A DNA stretch of 64,000 nucleotides. It comes from Lentinus brumalis. Its lineage: Eukaryota > Basidiomycota > Agaricomycetes > Polyporales > Polyporaceae. Both the position numbers and the translations under genes were made by a program. Under the pieces are notes generated by a model. It did no database searches, had not been told where the DNA came from, and saw only the letters and a program-made list of their open reading frames with translations. How positions within the stretch are numbered: position 1 is the first letter of the stretch; every line of letters starts with the position of its first letter. This document shows positions 47,232 through 58,736 of the stretch, in pieces. The stretch lies in assembly GCA_001792895.1 (NCBI GenBank), contig MARA01000009.1, forward strand, positions 310,001 to 374,000. The letters are read 5' to 3'.

Positions 47232-50200
47232 CTAGTCCGCCTGAGCCGCCTTACGGCGTCGCTTTGTGGGGGGGAGGGCTAGGTCGCATGAGCTGTTACA
47301 AAGGACATATCGCACGCGGATGATAACTGCACGCACCGGAGGATAGGCCTCCAGGGTGAGGTAATTCGTCTTTGAGAGTTGCTGGTCTGCAGCTCCGGTC
47401 TTCTTCTTCTTCTTGTCCTTCGCCGTCTCAGTGTCTGGCCCAGCGCCGTCTTCATTCTTGTCTGCCGGACCAGCCATGTGCTTCCGCTTATTCACCTTCT
47501 CCGTGCTTGCCTTGGTGGTCTGCGGCTCGGATGTGTCCTCCTGGTTGTTCACCATCTTGCCGCTGTTCCCCTTCGATGCTGCCTTACCCTTCACCGTGGT
47601 CTGGTCTTTGTCCGTCTTGTCCGTAGCCGCCTCCTTCAGCTTGTGCTTTGCTGCGTCCTTCACCTTGTCTGTTGCCTGAGTCCGTCTCCTCACCGCTCTG
47701 GGCCTCGGCTTGAGCTTGGGTTGCAGTTCCGACTCCTCCTCCAGCTCGGACTCGTCTCCACCATCCACTCTGGCAGCAGATGCCACTGCACTGTGGCTCT
47801 GAAAACAAGCCTCATGTGAGAGGTGTGAGTTTCATATGCAGGAGCGACCTACGTTCGTTGCGGCGGCAGTCCGTGACCGTGTTATCCGGCTGGCACTCGG
47901 GCCGGCAGATGTCTGTGAGAACGGGTGGACGGTGAATTGGCTGCCCGCAGCTTGCGCGTCGTAATTCATCTAACAGCAGACTCGCCGTCAGTAAGAGCAA
48001 GGTTATGATGCCAGTTTTAGCACACTACCTTCAGTTGGCGGAAGCGAGATCGGTTGAGGAACAGAACACGGTTGGCGGCCTCTACAATCGGTGACCCCTC
48101 ATCGTCCATCGTGAACTTGATGTAGCCGTAGTCTGATGACTCGCGCATTATCTGGATGCAGTCGGGATATGGTATGCGTTCTGCGCGCTCATGGCTGATG
48201 AGGTGCGCAGCGGTCTCTGGCACGAGGACCAGGCGAAGGAGTGCTGCGGAAGGGAGATTATACCCATGTGTGACGATGATCTTCTCGAGGACCCAAGGCG
48301 GAAACGCTGCCTCGAGCCAACTGAGAATTATCGCCTCTCCAACTTCGCCGAAACTGTACGGCATCATGAGATTGTGAGCATTACACAACGTAGGGGAGCA
48401 ACGCACTATCCAACACGTGTCATGCTAATGAGAGGAGTGAGCTTGATGTTTGGCTGCCGTTGCCAGAGGTCCGTGATCTTGCTGAGCGGCGCAAAGTCCT
48501 CGACAGTGCGATACATGCGCGAGCCGTAATGCAGGTCTTTCAGGAGCGCAGCAATCCAGAACTCCATCCCAGACAGCCCTGAGACAAGCTCACGTTGTAG
48601 AGCCTCGGGATCAAGTGTGCTTGGCCATCCTGACTCCTCCGCGATGTTGTCCAGCCTGGTGCCTGCAATTTGCTGACAGACCGCGTAGTTCAACTCCTTC
48701 AGGACAGACACTTTGATCTTGCCGTTCCGGAGGCCCTTTGCTCGTGTCTTCAGGAGTTCTGCAAGCTTGTGGTTGGGCTTGTCTGGGATGCGGTCCCGAC
48801 ACCCGATGTGTGGGCAAACCGCGGTGTTTGGGTCGTCTGCTTTATCATCTTCCGCAATATCTTGCATGTGCGCTGCAAAGCTGACTTCGCTGTTGGTGCT
48901 GCGCTTCTCGAGCATGAGCTGGCGTGCGCGAAGGACTGGTGAGCTCGGTTCGGATGGGACAACTTCATCTTCTGGAGTCATCTCTCGTATTGGAGAGGCC
49001 TGGAAACCCCGTCAGATTTATGTACAGATGCAATGAGGAACCGGAAGCGGCTTACAAGAGGAAGAGATTTGAGCTTACTAGCCCGTGGCTGCAAAGGCGA
49101 TGCATTCGATGGCGTCGATACCGGTGAAGTGAGTGCAGAGGGGACCTGCGAGCCATCCTGCGAGTTGTGTCAGCAAAGGAGCATACACGAGAACAACAAG
49201 ACAGTTACCTGGGAGGCAATTGCTTTGAGCCTCAGCCCAAGAGTCGGAGGAACGATGATTGGTGGGATCCTGCCCTCCAAACGAGATGGTCCAGGTTGAG
49301 GTTCGGAATGTGCTCCCTTGGCAGCATCTTGTGCGGATGAGTACTGTCACGCTTCACACTATATGTGTGCTTACTCACCGTCATTGTGCGCATCCCTGTG
49401 TACCTGCTCCTTGCGACCGGGTTGGTTACGCAGCTTCTTCTCCACAGATGCCTTCTGAGACCCTGGCTTCTTCGTGGCCTTTGCGGCCGGTAGTTGGGTC
49501 GCCTTCAGCTGCACGCCCCTTAGTTTGGACCCTGTGAGGTTCAGAGTTATCATTGGAAGCCACTGCAAGACATATTATGCGAGGCAAATCACGCACCTGA
49601 CCCCGCTTTGGCTGATGACCACATATCCTGTGGGTCAATATCTTCACCGCTGGTATCTCCGTCACCCTCCTCTTCCTCGGGCTCATCATCTGTTGTCGTG
49701 GCTGAGGCAGCGTCTGATTCGAAGTTGGCCATTGGATCCCACCGCATCTTGTTGGGGACTTGATCCGCATTCTCGACCGCGTTCGCATTCTCCTTTCCTC
49801 GTGGCTTCTTCACCCGCTTTTTTGAGTTACGGAGGTACTGTCGCAATATTTCGTGCACTGGCCAATGGTCGGCGAAATTGTCCAGGTCTGGGAACTTGCG
49901 TGCGATCTGAGTGATAGGACTGGTGAGATTACTGCGCAGACTGAGGAGAGCTACTCAGACATACAATAATGCAAATACCCTGGATTTTTGAATGATACTG
50001 GTCCCGGTACGAGTGCCGGAGGTCGAGATGCAGATCAGCTTGAAACTGGATCTCCGCCTGCATGGTTGCAATTAGCCATCAACTCTGCATATATGCGGTA
50101 AAACATAGACCCACTATAATGCTGTTGTATATATTTCTGTCGTCCTGCAGCCGCATTGCCTCCACCAACCGATAACCGCCAACTGACCGACCAGCCTGTC

Positions 50201-50291
50201 CGGGTGGTTTCTCTATGAGACGCTTCTTCGGTGCCCGCCCCTCGACTTTCTTCTTCTTGGTCTTCCTGTGTTTGTCAGCCTTCTTGGGCAT
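47232..50291 (-). CDS. RTC4-like-domain protein of the CACTA element
   Basis: Minus strand; exons 50291-50115, 50057-49965, 49906-49597, 49531-49379, 49327-49209, 48999-48407, 48353-48029, 47969-47853 and 47810-47232 join in frame to 821 residues. A basic start (MPKKADKHRKTKKKKVEGR) and an acidic linker lead to the domain at about 345-620. It holds CPHIGCRDRIPDKPNHKL, a further Cys with EESGWPSTLD, then GYFGEVGEAIILSWLEAAFP, RLVLVPETAAHLISHE and IQIMRESSDYGYIKF. That order matches the RTC4-like domain of fungal proteins named for restriction of telomere capping. The C-terminus is Lys-rich. An extra exon near 49157-49079 breaks the frame and was left out. The last 50 bases may hold one more intron. 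It shares a 176-base promoter region with the transposase. Confidence 0.7.
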
Positions 50292-50467
50292 TCTGAGCAA
50301 GTGTCACAGGTCGAGTTTTCAGGTTGGGAGGATAGTGGGAGGAAGACAAAAGACACAGTGTGCGGCTGGGCGCTGACTTTGGCACAGATAGGCCAAATCT
50401 GGCAACCTAGACGCCCGTTGTGCCGTCTTGCCTGCAACAATGTCATCACAGCCACTGCACCACCACC

Positions 50468-53400
50468 ATGGCACCGCGATCAGGTCGTCAACGGCGCTGC
50501 CACTGCACACCAAACTGCGGGAGCCGTCTGAGCTACCGAACGCGCTGTCGCCATTACAAGCGTGTCCTTGAGGAGGGCGTGAAAATTTTTGCACCTTCCA
50601 GCACCATCTCCGAGGCATCCGAACCAGATGAGCAACTGTCAGTATGGCCGTGATAAAATTTGTGCATTCTCAGCTCACTCAGCTATACCTTGCAGCCGCC
50701 CTAGCCTGAGCGACTCCGAGCATGTGCCTATCATGCAGGCCACATACTCCGAGTCTTCCGGTACGCTACTCATCTCAGCCAGTGCAACAACATACATGAT
50801 TGACCATGACACTGCCACTCCAGTCAATAAGGTTGAAGCTGCTCCAGCAGAGAATACAGCAGCAGAATATGTGTCTAGCGACTATTCTGAATGCGGTGAC
50901 ACACAACAATACAACTCATCTACGGGTGTTGTTGATGATGAGGCCGCCTCTGATTCGTCGACATCAGAGCCCTCAGCAGTGTCCTCCCTGCCCTCCTCCC
51001 GGTATCCGTCCCCTGAGCCCACGTATATTCCTGCTGACCTCATTTATGAGGACCACACCGACCTTCAGGACCCTACCAAGGCCACACATCCTTACGATGA
51101 TGAGCGGGCGCGTCTCATCCGGGAGGTTGGAGAGGAGCTAGTGCTACGGCTTGAGAACGAGGCCGCCAGCACTCACGATATCACAGGTCTGTTGATTCAG
51201 CGACTTGTAGTCAACCTGCGGTTAATATGTGTTCTCTGCAGACATCCCGCCACTCACCCAAGAACTGCAGGACGATATCGCAGCGTTCAGGCTGCGATTT
51301 CTGGCCAATGTGTCCAGGGTCACATATGACAAGTTCCGAGAGGCCTTCCGGAGCCGAATCAGGCTCAGTTCGGACTGGGTCCTTCTTCACAGGATTGCCA
51401 TGTTGTCCGGGCTGAAGCCTGTCTGGTACGAATGCTGCATCAACTCGTGCGTCTGCTATTTGGGGAAATACGCAGACGCAGGCTCCTGTCCTATCCCAGA
51501 CTGTCGAGAGCCACGGTGGACTGGTGCGGGGGTTGCACGCCGGTACTTTTGCTATATACCCCTCATTCCTCGGCTCCAGGCCTTCTTCCTCAGCATCCGT
51601 CTTATCGAGCTCATGGGCTATCGTGATAAATTCCAACACGAACCAGACCGAATCAAAGACGTGTTCAGCTCCGACCACTACCAAACTCTCCGGGGCACTC
51701 GTGTCAATGTCGACGGTGTTGACCTCCCCCATGTCCATTTTTCTGATCCACGAGACATTGCCTTGGCACTCTCATGCGACGGCTATCTGCTGTTCAAGCG
51801 CAAACGAGGCGGCCCATCTGCTACTCCCCTACTGCTCCTCAACTACAACCTTCCTCCCGAAGTACGCACGCATCTAGAACACCTCCTGTGTCTTGGCGTC
51901 ATCGGAGGACCTCTTGCACCGAAACACCTGTGGTCATTCCTGATCCCTTTCGAGGATGAGTGTGCTCGCCTCGCGCATGGTGTTCATACCTATGACACCT
52001 TGCGACGTGAGTACTTTCTCATGCGATCCTACTGTATCTTTTGTCTTGGCGACATTATCGCCATTCAGAAGCTTCTGAATTTTCGTGGGGTGAACGCAGT
52101 TGTTCCATGCCGCTCCTGCTCAATCCACGGACTTCTGATGGGCATACCCAAACAGACCAACTACTACGTCCCTCTCGCGCATCCACGCACTGCAGGCGAG
52201 CCACACACGCAATGGGACGCCCGCGATCTTCCTCTCCGCACCCATGACTCCATTCTCCAACAAGTCCAGGAAGTCTCTGAGGCCTCGACTGCAAAATACC
52301 GCAACGAGCTTGGCATGCACTACGGGATTCGCACGGACAGACGCGACTGGCTCGGGCCCATGGTTGGTTTGCGTGTACGCTCCACTCTTAACTACGCCCA
52401 CTCGTTCCCATGGGAGTGGATGCATCTCTTCTGCGAGAACAATATTCCCAACCTTGTAGCCATGTGGATGGGTCGGTGGAAGGATCTCAACGGCAGGTAT
52501 GTTATTCCGCCGGCGATATGGGAGATCATCGCCGACGAGACTCGAAAGGCTATGGCTACCATTCCTGCTGCCTTTGTCAGCGTAATCCCCGACCTTCTAC
52601 TCTCACGCGACACCTGGACCGCAGAGATCTGGGCATTTTGGTTCATGTACATCGCCCCAATCGTGCTCCGAGGGCGGTTCTTGGATGAATGCTACTACAC
52701 CCACATGTGCGACCTCATATCCATCATGCGCATCACACTCCGGCTGGAGGTCACACGGAAGGAGGTGGAGGAGCTCAGGGAAGCGATTGTCTCGTGGGTT
52801 GAGAGGTACGAGCGGTATTACTATCAGTACAAGGCTGCCCGCCTCAACGCCTGCGTACTGGTCGTACATGGCCTCCTCCATATCGTGGACGACATATTAC
52901 AATGTGGGCCCATGTGGGCCACTTGGACGTTCTTCATGGAGCGGTTCTGCGGCAAACTGAAGCGTTCTCTCACCTCACGCTCGCGTCCATGGGCCAACCT
53001 CGATCGCCGGGCGATGAACATGGCGCATGCATCGCAACTTGCAGTGATGTACAATCTGGAGGATGTGCTCTTGACTTCCCGCAAAGAACGCTCCGCGGGG
53101 CCCACTGAGCATGAACTTTGCCTGCCCGGTTGTGCGTACTTTACCATCTCTGACATGTCTGTTGATCATGCTGACTCAAGATCTAGATCCATTGCATTAT
53201 CTGCGACGCCCGCTGTTTGCCAACTACACGCTCACCGAGGAGGTTCGCCGCAAGATAGGCTCCTATCTGGCTACACTGATTGGTGGCAAGGGCGCAACGC
53301 ACCAGAGGAATTTACCCATCATTGTCTCGGCATGGGGCAAGTTGCGTATCGGTCATGGTGGGGATCGAATCCGGTGCTACATTGCCCAGCGAGAGCGACT

Positions 53401-53908
53401 TGGTACTCATGAGCGAAACTCATCGTATGTGCGGGTGAGTGCTCTGTTATAGGCTCTGAGAAATGAGATGTGACTACTAACACACTCTTGTCAGTATGAC
53501 GGCATGCTGCAATCCCGTCGGACAGGCGAGACGGTTCCAGCTGTTCAATACGGCGAGCTGCTCGAGATCTTTGAGATACCCCTCGATGGCCACAACCCCA
53601 CCTGGAAGGAGCTCTGTGGTTCAACGGTGCTCCTCGCCCACATTCGGCCATGCAAGACAAACGGGGAGGACGCTGCCGAACTGCTCACCTTATATCAGAC
53701 CTACCGGGCCAACATCATTGTTGACCTCACCGCTGTTCAGTCAGTGGTGGGCCGTGTTGCGTCTCGTGGATCTTGGGGCATCGTCGACCGCAGCGAAGAT
53801 CTTGCACGCGCGGTGTTTGCAAATGATAAGGATACAGGCGATCAGGCGGGTGAGAATGGGGATGCAGAGGATGACGAAGAGCTAGATGATATTCCAGACG
53901 AGAGGTAG
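50468..53908 (+). CDS. tnp2-family CACTA transposase
   Basis: Five exons (50468-50637, 50696-51186, 51242-53131, 53181-53434, 53495-53908) give 1072 residues without a stop. The N-terminus has a CxC-type zinc motif (CHCTPNCGSRLSYRTRCRH). An acidic linker follows, then the tnp2 (PF02992-like) core: YECCINSCVCYLG with SCPIPDCREPRW, the LALSCDGYLLFKRKR block holding a probable catalytic Asp, CLGDIIAIQKLLNF with a second Asp and a PCRSC knuckle, and FPWEWMHLFCENNIPNL where tnp2 proteins carry the third acidic residue. The C-terminal part resembles DUF4218 (VLVVHGLLHIVDDILQCGP, then MERFCGKLKR). It would cut and move the element and is the source of autonomy here. Catalytic residues are assigned by analogy. 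Confidence 0.9.
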
Positions 53909-53952
53909 ATAGGACAACCACAATCAAGACATGTATGGATACTACATCAGAA

Positions 53953-55642
53953 CTACTGTTTACAGCTTTCTGTGTGGCCGAGTAACTCACTCACTGTGGG
54001 GAACAACCGCCAACCCTCCTTCCACTCCTCATACTCAGCAGAAAGGTCCCCACCTTGTGCATGCAGGGACTTCAAGGTCTGGAAGCCTGCACGCACCCAC
54101 CGGAAGAGTGCACCCGCTGTGTACTGGGTGAAGGAGTACCGAGTTTCATCCTGACCAATATTGATATTGGAATGACGAAGGATCGCGGAGGGAATGAGGA
54201 TGGTGGAACCGGGAGGAAACTCGATGATCAACTTGGCATCCCAAAGAATGATGTGACCTCCCTTGCGGTAGTTGTATTTACCAAGCGCAGTGACAGCACA
54301 CATGCCGAACGCATAGTTGAGGTGGTCGAGGTGCACCCGAGTGATGACACGGGGGCCAAAGTTGAAGGTCGCCGCAGCAAAGACATTGTTGGGGAAGTTC
54401 GCCTTCAACTCGGCGTCGGAGCTGAGCAGGGTTTCCATGTTCTCCCGGTATAATTCGTACACGCCCGGTACATGGTTCTTGAGGGCGCCTTTGTACTGTG
54501 ATATCAGCACAGGGATGATCGGGCAGGGACTAGAACAACGTACCACTGCCAAAGTTTGCAATGCGGACCACATCAACATCCTTGAGCAACCCGTCGATGA
54601 TCTTCTGCCGCGCCACCGAGTTCTTCAAGTTTCCAGGTTGCTGCCATTGTCGGTGTCACCGCGCCGCAGCATGGACTGAGAGGGGCAGGGTGCACACACC
54701 TTCTGACCGGAGCCCATCGAGTAACCTGAGTTTGCGCTGAAGTACGATCCTCGACGGTGGTCAGGCACGTCTCCGAGGCGTGCGAGTTTGAGCTGCGCTT
54801 CTTCGAACTTCTGCCGCACTCGCTCGACAAGTGCCGGCCATGTTCGATCATGAGGCTTGCCGACGAGGGTTGCGAAAGAGATGCCGCCATCGTCAACAAT
54901 ATAGCAGGTGTTCCTGTGCAGATGTCAGACAAAGGGTGGCGGTGGCACAACAGAAATATGCGTACTCGCCAGTCCACGTCACATACCCAAACCCAAACTT
55001 CTTCGCCGCCTTGAGAGAGGTACCATTGGTGACCTTGCGGTGCACTTCAAGAGCCCGCCCGATGACGCCTGTGCTTGCAACATGAACGTTCTTTGGACGA
55101 AGTGAGAACGCAGCTGCGAAGGTTGCGCCACCAGTCCTATGCTTCAAGCACGCTGCCTTCAGTGACGTGCCAGCGGCCAGCTGCTTCTTGGTTCGCTCCT
55201 CACGGCGTGTCTGCCGCTTCTTGATGACCTGCTGCTGGCGGTGGTACTCTGCTTTGGTGAGCCCATCGGGGAGCGGCTCGCGATGCGGGTGCAGCGCCGT
55301 CGCTTCTGGAGAGCGGAGGGGGGCTGACGGCACGAGGGCTGGCGGCGTGTGGGCGGGTGGCGTGGGGGCAGAGGGAGGAGGTGGGGGCGGGGACCGGGGA
55401 GCCTCGAGGTTCCACGAAGTCTCCAGGTCCACCAGAGGCAGCTCGTCCTCGTGAGGCATCCTGCCGTTGTTCGTCATCGATGCCTTCTCCTCCAGAGAGG
55501 CACGGAACAGCGCATCAAGGCTGACGGTGCAACGTGCACGGAGCGGAGCGCCAGCGTCCGCGTCCAGCGGAGAGACGGCGTCGCCGGGACGCGTCTGTAG
55601 CAGCAATGAGACATTGACCGAGGGCATTGTAGTTACGGACAT
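53953..55642 (-). CDS. TET/JBP-like 2-oxoglutarate/Fe(II) dioxygenase (5-methylcytosine oxidase type)
   Basis: Four exons on the minus strand (55642-54966, 54913-54700, 54640-54544, 54488-53953) give 507 residues. The first 170 residues are a Pro-rich, then Lys/Arg/Gln-rich tail. From there FGFGYVTWTG, a Ser/Gly segment MGSGQKQPGNL and the double-stranded beta-helix core follow. Visible active-site residues: H382 and D384 in VHLDHLNYAFG, distal H435 in AILRHSN, and R446 in ETRYSFTQY, which would bind 2-oxoglutarate. FPPGSTILIPSA is a family hallmark. Fungal members oxidise 5-methylcytosine in DNA, some also thymine. It is convergent to the transposase (44 bases apart) and lies wholly inside the transposon. 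All key residues are present, so it should be active. Confidence 0.88.
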
Positions 55643-56045
55643 ACCTGTTGAGGGCCAAAAACCGGCGGTGCAAGATCTGCGTAAACATATGCAATGGGTC
55701 AGCGATGCCAGCGCAGCAGGATACCGGCGGAGGGAGGGCAGCCCACGAGCGCACTCCGCGACTGGTCTCCGAATCCCAAAGGCGGGACTCGCTTATAGAC
55801 TGTCACGGAGCTGACCGGGGGCTAGAAAAAAGGCCACTCACCTATTGCCCCGTAGCGACCCATTGACGACGCGGTAGAGCGTGGGTGGTGGTTGGAGGAA
55901 GGAGGGTGGAGATAATAAAAGGCGCGGCTTCACGGTCACATGACTTGTGTCGGAACCAAAGTCTTGTTGATTAGTCGCGCGGCGCGCCCACTACAACCGG
56001 AACCATCTCATCTCGCAGCTCACGGCTAGACCACGCGATGCGACA

Positions 56046-56420
56046 ATGGACCTCAAGTCCATCAAGAACGTATTGCTTAGGAGTAAGGTGAGGTAGAGTC
56101 TCCTCCATGCTGACACTCCTTCCACCTCAAACAGGCCCGCTCGTCTCGAGTCCCTGCTCTCTACCGCATACCCAAAGCGCGACGTTCCCAATGCAAAACG
56201 GCAAGAGGGCGCGATTGACGAAGGCCGCGTCACGCCAGATCGATGGCCCGCCCTCGCTTTCGTGCTCGTCTGCCTCCGCGCCCTCTTCTTCCGCCTCCAC
56301 ACACGCGCCGCGAGCCCGCATCCACGCGCAGACCCTCTGTCGCCCTCGCAACACCCGGCCGGCGACCTGCTGGAGATTGGAGACGAAGCAGAGAGTGTGC
56401 GGGAGACTGTGCGGATGTGA
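56046..56420 (+). CDS. Possible small protein next to the TET/JBP gene
   Basis: Two exons (56046-56092, 56135-56420) would give 110 residues: MDLKSIKNVLLRSK, then RLESLLSTAYPKRDVPNAK, a hydrophobic segment WPALAFVLVCLRALFFRL and an acidic end. It diverges from the dioxygenase gene; an ATAATAAAAGG box lies about 130 bases upstream. The region is low in complexity and other frames are open, so this may not be a gene. Confidence 0.3.
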
Positions 56421-57400
56421 GGTCTCTCACATTCTCCGCGTTGCACGTCTGCCGTTACCTCGCTGCTGCTCGCCCTCCATCCACCGCCCTCGCGACCCGC
56501 GACTGGTGCACTAGCTTTCGCGTTTGGACTGCCCCCCGAAGACTTGTTGAACACGGGAACTGGGTCACATCTGAGCTCGAGACTTCATCCGGGAAACAGG
56601 TACGTCTCAGGCAACGGTTTTCGTCGGTGCGAGAACTGACATGACGCACCTGCTCTCTCGCGGAGCATACAGCCCGAAGCTCGTCTTCAAGAACACCGGC
56701 CATCTGCCTTGTGACGAAGACGCACTGCGTCAGCGTCAGGTTCGCCCTCTCCGCGTTGCACCTACCTCCCACCACCTGGCCCTGGCTCTCCCTCGATCCA
56801 CGACGCTCGCGTCACGCGGTGGCCGCACTGAGATCAACGCCACGACGTAGAGAGCCGAGCCGACGAGAGACGAGAGAGACGCGGCGCAATCGCGTGCTCT
56901 CTCGCGCTCTCCGAGTCGCGTCTTCCATGCGCGACTCCGCCGGATGCCCTCCACCGTTCTCGCAACACGCCGGGGCCAACCTCAAACGGTTTTCACGACG
57001 CTGAACCACCTCTCCCGAGCTCTCCCTCGATCCAAGGCCCTCGAAACATGCTGGCGACGCCACGATGCAACGTCGTCGTCTCTGGCCCTCTCCTTGGTGT
57101 GTGTGCATTCCCAACCCCGCAACCCTGCCCCTGTCTTCCACCATCGTCGCAACATCCCGCCGAGTCCCTGCAGCGATTCTTGCGATGGAGAAGACCTGCG
57201 CCGACGGAGACACCGGAGAGACGCGGCGTCGTGTGGTCTCGAGCCGTCTCTGGGTGACGTGCACTTGCGATCGCGCATCCACTCTCCCGCTATCGCAACA
57301 TGCCGCCGACGCCCTCGGATGATCTCGGCAACCCTGGAGACCCGAAACGAGCCAGAGACGGCGAGTTCAAGCGCACATTGGAGCAGGCGTTGAACCGGTA
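56420..57400. repeat. Degenerate GC-rich repeats inside the CACTA element
   Basis: Blocks such as TCTCCGCGTTGCAC, CCCTCGATCCA, GAGAGACGCGGCG and TCGCAACA.GCCG recur several times at irregular spacing. No open frame is convincing on either strand. It looks like an old, shuffled local duplication. Confidence 0.45.
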
Positions 57401-57791
57401 CGTCTCGCTATCATGCCTGGGACACCGCTATTTGCTCATGCGTTGTGCCTTATCGCAGGATGTGCATTCGGCCGCAGTGTGGCTTTGCGTCGCATTTAGA
57501 AGTCGCGAGAGATGCAGAGACGCGAGAGTTGATGCAGGGACGAGACGACGAGACACAGGCCGTCGCTGTTTTGGTATACCAATTAACCAATACGAGCACT
57601 GCGTGAGCATCGCAAATCGATCTGATACATGATTTGGGGAGTAGACAGGAGTGACGAGGATAGGGAATCAATGAGCATCGACTGTGCATGTATGGGTATC
57701 TGAGTGTATGTATGCAGGGGCTACATCCATTGCTCCAGGATTGAAGAGTATTTGCGTTTCTGGAAATCGCAAGCAATGAGTATGGCTAAAC

Positions 57792-58438
57792 TTATTGAAT
57801 GAAAGGCCTTTGTACCTGCTCTGCGGAGAGCGTAGGGAGCTCCACCCAAACCTCGTGATTGGGTACACGAGCCTTGCGAGCCGTTGCCTTCGCCGCAGTC
57901 CTTGAAGCCGGCCTTGCGGGCTTCTTGCCCTTGAAAGGCTTGCCAGTCGTCACGACTTCATTGCGATCTTGAGCAGTGATAAGTGCACCTCGGGCTGCAT
58001 TGAAACAGTCAGCGACGAGTAACTTAGTAGTTGCGTGCGCAGATAACGACCGTGTAACACACCTGAGTCGTGTGACCGGGAACCACTAGCAGCAGGTGCG
58101 AGCGCAATTGATGTGGAAGGCGCAGTGGAACGCTGCTTGCGAAGGTCGTACCCCATATACACTACGCCCTCCGTTTCGAGTTCGGCCAGCTTGAAAGTGG
58201 GTGTGCGAGTCCGCTTGAACCCTTGGAACTCGATGCCCCCTTCCGACTCTATCTCAGAGCTGTCCAAATAGACTTCGTCAGGTAACGCATCCACGTCGAT
58301 AACTTCTTGAGGCATATGGAAAGCAGAAGGGACGGAGGAAGGAGGAGAGGCGGCTGGAGAGTCGTGGTTCAAAACAAGCTCGATTAGGCAGTCTAGACGC
58401 CGTGAAGGTCCTTGCTGCACCGCTACACTAGCATCCAT
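57792..58438 (-). CDS. Small basic, probably nuclear protein at the right end of the CACTA element
   Basis: Two exons on the minus strand (58438-58063, 57994-57792) give 192 residues. The first half is acidic (VIDVDALPDEVYLDSSEIES) and the middle holds FKLAELETEGVVYMGYDLR. The end is strongly basic (FKGKKPARPASRTAAKATARKAR), a likely nuclear or DNA-binding tail. It starts about 50 bases inside the right subterminal repeat block. I recognise no family. By position it could be the element's TNPA-like subterminal-repeat-binding factor, but that is inference only. Confidence 0.55.
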
Positions 58439-58489
58439 ACACGACAGCGTGTCCCTGCACGACTTACACGTCCTTGGCTGGAAACGCTA

Positions 58490-58713
58490 TCAATTGTGCC
58501 GAACACTTTTGATCATTGTATGCTGATCGTGCTCATGTCGGATCAGTGTGCCATACAATGATTTACTAGCGTATGATACACTGATTCGATTAACAATTCT
58601 GGAAGCTGTGCTATACAGCGCTAAAAAGCGTACAATGATTGAAAGTGTGACTACAAACAGTGTATTATACACTGCTATCGGGCCTTCAATTGTGCCATAC
58701 ACTGATTAGAAGT
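58490..58713. repeat. Right subterminal repeats of the CACTA element
   Basis: Motifs of the type TGTGCCATACA, TGTATGG.ACA and ACAATGAT recur about eight times in both orientations and match the left subterminal block. Confidence 0.65.
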
Positions 58714-58732
58714 GTATTTACTTCCCGTAGTG
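58714..58732 (-). repeat. Right terminal inverted repeat of the CACTA element
   Basis: GTATTTACTTCCCGTAGTG, complement of the left end with one mismatch; followed by the CCTA target duplication. Confidence 0.9.
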
Positions 58733-58736
58733 CCTA

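Larger units (their letters stand above)
44507..58732. mobile_element. Complete CACTA (EnSpm) transposon, 14,226 bases, with TET/JBP and RTC4-like cargo
   Basis: Left end CACTACGGGAAGTA (44507) and right end TACTTCCCGTAGTG (to 58732) are perfect 14-base inverted repeats, 18 of 19 bases if extended. CCTA lies directly outside both ends (44503-44506 and 58733-58736), a short target duplication of the kind CACTA elements make. Many short direct and inverted repeats fill the first 400 and last 230 bases. Inside are an intact tnp2 transposase, a TET/JBP-like dioxygenase, an RTC4-like protein and a small basic protein. The main genes read without stops, so the element looks young or still active. 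Confidence 0.85.

Noticed and set aside
49079..49157. Extra exon in the RTC4-like gene (Ser/Pro-rich VPSALTSPVSTPSNASPLQP)
   Set aside because: Looks coding, but including it shifts the phase at the next exon; skipping it keeps the full 821-codon frame. It might be an alternative exon.
51242..53131. Classing the transposase as a KDZ transposase because of the TET/JBP neighbour
   Set aside because: KDZ signatures I know (such as the GIGA-x-ACARHG stretch) are absent, while the tnp2 and DUF4218-like blocks and CACTA ends are present.
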